Shown in pieces: positions 60,038 through 64,000 of a DNA stretch of 64,000 nucleotides (positions are counted from its first letter, which is position 1; every line of letters begins with the position of its first letter). The stretch is from Thalassospira xianhensis MCCC 1A02616 (GTDB lineage Bacteria; Pseudomonadota; Alphaproteobacteria; Rhodospirillales; Thalassospiraceae), in contig NZ_JPWA01000010.1 of the NCBI RefSeq assembly GCF_003326475.1, positions 62,001-126,000 of the forward strand, given 5' to 3'. The notes under the pieces are model-generated. The model was not told where the DNA came from. It did no database searches and saw only the letters and a program-made list of their open reading frames with translations. The translations under genes were made by a program, and so were the position numbers.

Positions 60038-61687
60038 GTGGGCGGTTTATTGCAAACGCTTAAAGGTCTTGGACCGACGCGCCTGATGGCCATCAGTGGC
60101 GTCGGGGTGTTGCTGCTTGTGTTTTTTGCATTCCTTATTCTGCGTGTTTCGGCACCGAACATGGAATTGCTTTATCGCGATCTTAATCCCGCGGACGCCA
60201 GCCAGATCGTCAACCGGCTCGAAGAACAGCAGGTTTCTTATCAGCTTTTGAATAACGGCACCGAAATTCTGGTCCCGGCCGATCAGGTCAACCGCATGCG
60301 CCTGTCGATGGCCGAAAGCGGTTTGCCGACAGGTGGTTCCGTCGGCTATGAAGTTTTCGACAATGGCAGCGGCCTTGGCGCGACCAGCTTTGAACAGAAC
60401 ATCAACCATGTCCGCGCCCTTGAGGGCGAGTTGGCGCGTACCATCGCGGCCATACAGTCCGTGCAGCAGGCGCGCGTTCATCTTGTGTTACCCAAACGCC
60501 AAATGTTCTCGCGTGAAACACAGGAAGCAAGCGCATCCATCGCCGTTAAAATGGCTGGCGGAGAATTGAAGCCCGAACAGGTCATTGCCATCCAGCATCT
60601 TGTCGCGGCAGCGGTGCCCCAACTGACCCCAAGCAAGGTTTCGATCATTGATGAACGTGGACGCCTTCTGGCGCGCGGTCAGGGCGAAGAGCAATCATCT
60701 ACATTCCTGACCCAGACCGCCGATGAAATGCGCATCCGCAACGAAACGCGTCTGCGCAACACCATTGAAGATCTTCTGTCGCGTTCCCTTGGCTATGGCG
60801 AAGTCCGCGCCGAAGTTTCGGTTGAAATGGATTTCAACAAGGTCACAACCGCGGATGAACGGTTTAACCCGGACGAACGGGTTGTGCGTTCCAGCCAGAC
60901 GATCGACGAAAATTCCACCAACAGCGAAACCGAGGGTGCCGACCCGGTAACGCTGCAAAACAATCTGCCGGACGCCAACTTTGACGCCGGACAGGGAGCA
61001 GGCACCAGCAGCCAGGAAACCCGTTCCGAGGAAACCGTCAATTACGAGATCTCCAAAACCACCACGACAAAGGTCAAGGAAATTGGCGAAATTTCCCGTG
61101 TGACCGTTGCTGTTCTGGTTGATGGCACCTATACGACAGACGAAAACGGTGAACGGCTTTATCAGGAACGTTCCCCAGAAGACCTGGAAAAGATCGCGGC
61201 CCTTGTTCGCAGTGCAATCGGCTATGACCCGGCGCGTAGCGATCAGGTCGAAGTGATCAATATGAGATTTGCCGACACGGCAGACCTGTTCCCGGATGAA
61301 GATGTCGAAACGTTCCTTGGTCTCGACAAAGCCGAAATCTTCCGTATCGCCGAGATGCTGGTCCTTGCCATCGTTGCGATCCTGGTCATCCTTCTGGTGG
61401 TTCGCCCGCTCCTGACCCGTGCCTTCGAAACACTGCCAAGTGCTGCCGATATGGCACAGCGTCAGTTGCTGGCCGAGGACATGACGGCAGAAGGCACCCC
61501 TGCCCTGACAGGGCCATCACCGGTCCCGATGGCACCGGGCATGGAAGATGGCGAAGAACTGATCAACCTGTCGCAGGTCGAAGGTCGCGTGAAAGCCTCC
61601 TCGGTCAAGAAGATCGGCGAGATTGTCGAGAAGCATCCGGAAGAGGCCCTGTCGATCATTCGCAACTGGCTTTATCAGGAAACCTGA
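60038..61687 (+). CDS. fliF: MS-ring protein FliF
   Basis: FliF builds the MS ring, the base on which the export gate and C ring sit. The 549-residue protein has a first membrane helix (about residues 18-36), ring-building motifs with AESGLPTGGSVGYEVFDNGS, VHLVLPKRQMFSRETQEASA and VDFNKVTT-like strands, an Asn/Glu/Thr-rich loop and a second membrane helix (about 430-455). The C-terminal tail (GRVKASSVKKIGEIVEKHPE) is the FliG-binding end. The GTG at 60038 follows CCGGAGC and is preferred over GTG 60008 and TTG 59978. No fliG gene follows; fliH does. Confidence 0.94.
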   Translation: MGGLLQTLKGLGPTRLMAISGVGVLLLVFFAFLILRVSAPNMELLYRDLNPADASQIVNRLEEQQVSYQLLNNGTEILVPADQVNRMRLSMAESGLPTGGSVGYEVFDNGSGLGATSFEQNINHVRALEGELARTIAAIQSVQQARVHLVLPKRQMFSRETQEASASIAVKMAGGELKPEQVIAIQHLVAAAVPQLTPSKVSIIDERGRLLARGQGEEQSSTFLTQTADEMRIRNETRLRNTIEDLLSRSLGYGEVRAEVSVEMDFNKVTTADERFNPDERVVRSSQTIDENSTNSETEGADPVTLQNNLPDANFDAGQGAGTSSQETRSEETVNYEISKTTTTKVKEIGEISRVTVAVLVDGTYTTDENGERLYQERSPEDLEKIAALVRSAIGYDPARSDQVEVINMRFADTADLFPDEDVETFLGLDKAEIFRIAEMLVLAIVAILVILLVVRPLLTRAFETLPSAADMAQRQLLAEDMTAEGTPALTGPSPVPMAPGMEDGEELINLSQVEGRVKASSVKKIGEIVEKHPEEALSIIRNWLYQET

Positions 61688-61768
61688 TTTGCCTGACGGT
61701 CCAATCATGGGCAGGGTGGCGTAAGGCCACCGGCCTGCTTGTCGCACAAACCAAACCAGCGGTTCGAT

Positions 61769-62887
61769 ATGACGGCCATTGAAAAATTCAAATTCTCGCT
61801 CAGTTTCGATGATGCCGATGACGTCATTCGTTCGTCAGGTTCGGATGATGAACATTATTCTCTGGGCAAAAAGAAAAAGAAGAAAGAGGAGGAGGCCCCA
61901 CCGCCGCCTCCGGCAATTTACACCGAAGAACAAGCCGCCCAGATGGTAGCCGAAGCTGAGGTCGCGGCCCGCGAAGCCGCCGATGCTGAAGGTTTTGCCC
62001 GTGGCCTTGAACAGGGGCATGCTGAAATTCGATCATCCCTTGAACAGGCGATGGCAGATACTTCGGCACGTCTTGCCGAAACGCTTGCCCGGATTGACGA
62101 ACAGCAAAAACGCGCCAACGCCCGCATCAACGAGGACGCCATCCATGTTGCCATCGGCGTGATGCGCAAAATTGCACCGGCCTGGTCAAAACAGTTCGAA
62201 CTCACCGAAATCGAAAGCATCGTACGTCAATGTCTGGCAAACCTGTTTGACGCGCCCAAGGTGATTGTTCAGGTCCATCCCGATATCAGCGATATGGTTT
62301 CGGAAAGTGTTGAGAAAATCGCGCAGTCGCGGGGTTTCTCGGGCAAGGTCAGTGTTGTTGGCGAGCCCGATATCGATCTTGGTGATTGCCATGTTTCATG
62401 GGGTGACGGAACTGCGGTTCGCGATACAAAACGCATCTGGGCCGAAATCAACGATATCGTGGAACGTGCCCTGCAAGGCCATGGAGACGAGCATGAGCTC
62501 GACGGCAGTGATATGGGCGATCCTGACATACAAGACACCAGTCTGGCTGATCTGCCGCGCAATCAGCCCGGTGCAAAGCCCGAAGCACCGGCCTCCGGTC
62601 CGGAACCGGCACCCGGAAACCGGCGTGACGGCGAGGGAACAGGATCACACGACACGCCTGTATCGACCGGTCAGATCGAAGAAGGTCATGGCACAGAACG
62701 GGTTAATATGCCAACATCCCCCCAGGATGATGCGTCGCACACAGAAATCGGGATCGACGATAAAGAGGATCAGCTACAACAGGATGGGGACCCGTTGCAG
62801 CCAGATCACAAACCCGGTGTCGAAAACGAAACAAAAGTCGATGTGACGCAGGAAGCTCAAGGATCAGGAGACGAAAATGGCCGATGA
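61769..62887 (+). CDS. fliH: flagellar export ATPase regulator FliH, extended
   Basis: FliH links the export ATPase FliI to the C ring through FliN. The 372-residue protein has an N-terminal region with KKKKKKEEEAPPPPP (residues 34-48), the long helix with A-x-x-x-G heptads (about 60-120) and the FliH/VATPase-E domain (about 120-235) ending RDTKRIWAEINDIVERALQG. After residue 237 about 135 disordered, acidic residues follow, not found in usual FliH. It overlaps fliN by 11 bases, so translation is coupled. fliG is missing in front of it. Confidence 0.87.
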   Translation: MTAIEKFKFSLSFDDADDVIRSSGSDDEHYSLGKKKKKKEEEAPPPPPAIYTEEQAAQMVAEAEVAAREAADAEGFARGLEQGHAEIRSSLEQAMADTSARLAETLARIDEQQKRANARINEDAIHVAIGVMRKIAPAWSKQFELTEIESIVRQCLANLFDAPKVIVQVHPDISDMVSESVEKIAQSRGFSGKVSVVGEPDIDLGDCHVSWGDGTAVRDTKRIWAEINDIVERALQGHGDEHELDGSDMGDPDIQDTSLADLPRNQPGAKPEAPASGPEPAPGNRRDGEGTGSHDTPVSTGQIEEGHGTERVNMPTSPQDDASHTEIGIDDKEDQLQQDGDPLQPDHKPGVENETKVDVTQEAQGSGDENGR

Positions 62888-63239
62888 TGACGATCTTGAA
62901 CTCTCGGAACTCGACAATGACGATATCGAGCTAGAGGGCGAAGGCACCGAACTTCTGGCCGCCGCCGAGATCGGCAGCGATGCCATGAAGACCTCCAAGG
63001 ATCTCGAAGCGGTTTATGATATTCCCGTTCAGGTTTCAGCAGTCCTTGGAAAAGCAACCATGCAGGTAAGCCAGCTGCTAAAACTGGGTCGTGGTGCCGT
63101 CGTAGAGCTTGACCGCAAGGTTGGGGAAGCTATTGATATTTATGTAAACAACCGTCTGGTCGCTCGCGGCGAAGTGGTGGTTGTCGAAGACCGTCTGGGG
63201 GTAACCATGACGGAAATCATCAAGTCCGAGAAAAACTAG
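62877..63239 (+). CDS. fliN: flagellar switch protein FliN
   Basis: FliN forms the lower part of the C ring and docks FliH-FliI. The 120-residue protein has an acidic N-terminus (MADDDDLELSELDNDDIELE) and the SpoA domain YDIPVQVSAVLGKATMQVSQ with LLKLGRGAVVELDRKVGEAI, then DIYVNNRLVARGEVVVVEDR. The start lies inside the end of fliH. It is followed 22 bases later by motA. Confidence 0.95.
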   Translation: MADDDDLELSELDNDDIELEGEGTELLAAAEIGSDAMKTSKDLEAVYDIPVQVSAVLGKATMQVSQLLKLGRGAVVELDRKVGEAIDIYVNNRLVARGEVVVVEDRLGVTMTEIIKSEKN

Positions 63240-63261
63240 TCTTTTGAGAGGATGAGCGGGT

Positions 63262-64000
63262 ATGGCGGACGGGGGGACTAAAACGTCGTTTGATATCGCG
63301 ACGGTTGCGGGACTGGCTATTGGCTTCGCGCTTATTATCGCGGCGATCGTATTGGGGGGGTCGCCCGGGGCATTCATCGATATTCCGTCCGTTCTGATCG
63401 TGATCGGCGGGACGGCTGCGATTACCGCTGTCTGTTTTGCTTTGGGCGAATTCCTTGGGGCCGGCAAGGTCCTGATGCGCACGATTTTTCACAGATCGCG
63501 CAACCCGGCCGACGCCGCCCTGCAGATTTTGCAACTGGCTGAAATTGCGCGCAAAGGCGGAGTTCTGTCGCTTCAGGGCCATCTCGATAGCCTGCAAAGC
63601 GAAGAATATCTCTGGAAGGGGCTATCGCTTGTTGTGGACGGCACGCCGCCCGAAGAAGTCGAAGCCATCATGCGCAAGGACATGAACGCCACCATCGGGC
63701 GCCACCAGAAAGGTGCGAACATCATGAAAAAGGCTGGCGATATCGCGCCGGCCATGGGCCTGATCGGGACACTGATCGGTCTGGTGCAGATGCTTGGCAA
63801 CCTTGATGACCCGTCTTCGATCGGTCCGTCCATGGCTGTTGCGCTTCTGACAACTTTCTATGGTGCGGTTCTGGCAAACATGGTGTTTATGCCGCTTGCA
63901 GCCAAACTCGAACGCAACTCGGGTGAAGAAGAACTTTTGAATTCGGTCTATATGGTGGGGGCCGTCTCCATCGGGCGACAGGAAAACCCCCGTCGTCTGG
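63262..64000 (+). CDS. motA: stator protein MotA/PomA, 3' end outside the window
   Basis: MotA/PomA is the channel subunit of the flagellar stator that pushes on FliG. The 246 codons present show four membrane helices (about residues 15-33, 37-57, 165-185 and 195-215). Signatures are FIDIPSVLIVIGGTAAITAV and KAGDIAPAMGLIGTLIGLVQ, where the Pro and the aspartate/proline charge region are typical, and FYGAVLANMVFMPLAAKLER near the end. The frame stays open to the edge. Its partner motB is at 30.6 kb on the other strand. Confidence 0.9.
   Translation, partial: MADGGTKTSFDIATVAGLAIGFALIIAAIVLGGSPGAFIDIPSVLIVIGGTAAITAVCFALGEFLGAGKVLMRTIFHRSRNPADAALQILQLAEIARKGGVLSLQGHLDSLQSEEYLWKGLSLVVDGTPPEEVEAIMRKDMNATIGRHQKGANIMKKAGDIAPAMGLIGTLIGLVQMLGNLDDPSSIGPSMAVALLTTFYGAVLANMVFMPLAAKLERNSGEEELLNSVYMVGAVSIGRQENPRRL

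Noticed and set aside
1-64000. CRISPR arrays, tRNA/rRNA genes, insertion sequences, prophage or integron features
   Set aside because: Reading both strands showed no spaced direct-repeat arrays, no tRNA-like cloverleaf ends and no transposase or integrase-like proteins.

Overview
The window reads as one continuous piece of an alphaproteobacterial chromosome, most like Rhodospirillales and in particular Thalassospira-type marine bacteria. That placement is an inference. It rests on a CckA hybrid kinase, FliX beside a divergent flgI, a one-cysteine DksA, a MotE/DUF6468 motor operon, and a recA gene with a GAAC-N7-GAAC SOS box. No rRNA, tRNA, CRISPR array, transposase or prophage was seen.

Left part (1-18.9 kb), mixed housekeeping and accessory genes: a NIPSNAP-like fragment; two entericidin-like mini-lipoproteins around a DUF1328 membrane peptide; recA; nikR diverging from a nikK/nikL-like nickel-uptake pair; an EamA transporter; a class D beta-lactamase; a PH-domain membrane protein; a CaCA exchanger; a periplasmic binding-protein-like gene; a catabolic-looking block (MFS-monooxygenase fusion, two XapX peptides, a Tat-exported amidohydrolase, a YcaC-like hydrolase and a divergent LysR regulator); cckA; and a class A beta-lactamase.

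Right part (19-64 kb), almost entirely flagellar. 19.0-22.6 kb (minus): flhB, fliR, fliQ, then beyond a terminator fliE, flgC, flgB. 22.9-25.6 kb (plus): csrA, an FlhB-C-terminal paralogue (flhX-like), a small helical protein, fliO, fliP. 25.6-36.7 kb (minus): a Sel1-repeat protein, a 1174-residue periplasmic beta/TPR protein, motB, a degenerate motB-like gene, cheZ, cheY, motE-like, a DUF6468 gene, fliM, fliL. 37.0-40.7 kb (plus): flgF, flgG, flgA, flgH. dksA and fliX follow on the minus strand. 42.3-47.9 kb (plus): flgI, flgJ, flgN-like, flgK, flgL. 48.0-57.2 kb: fliW, two flagellins, flaG, fliD, fliS, fliK. 57.2-64 kb: flgD, flgE, fliF, fliH, fliN and a truncated motA.

Structural operons are preceded by sigma-54 (-24/-12) promoters with exact GG-N10-GC spacing: seven strong sites and three weaker ones. 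Filament output appears to use the FliW-CsrA-flagellin switch plus FliS/FliD/FlaG; no FlbT/FlaF is present here. fliG is absent from its usual place between fliF and fliH, and flhA, fliI, fliJ and flbD are not in the window.

The least explained locus is 27.0-32.1 kb: a proper motB next to a motB-like gene without the ion-binding aspartate and a giant periplasmic AMIN-like/TPR protein, all in a chemotaxis operon. It is a candidate for an undescribed motor accessory structure.
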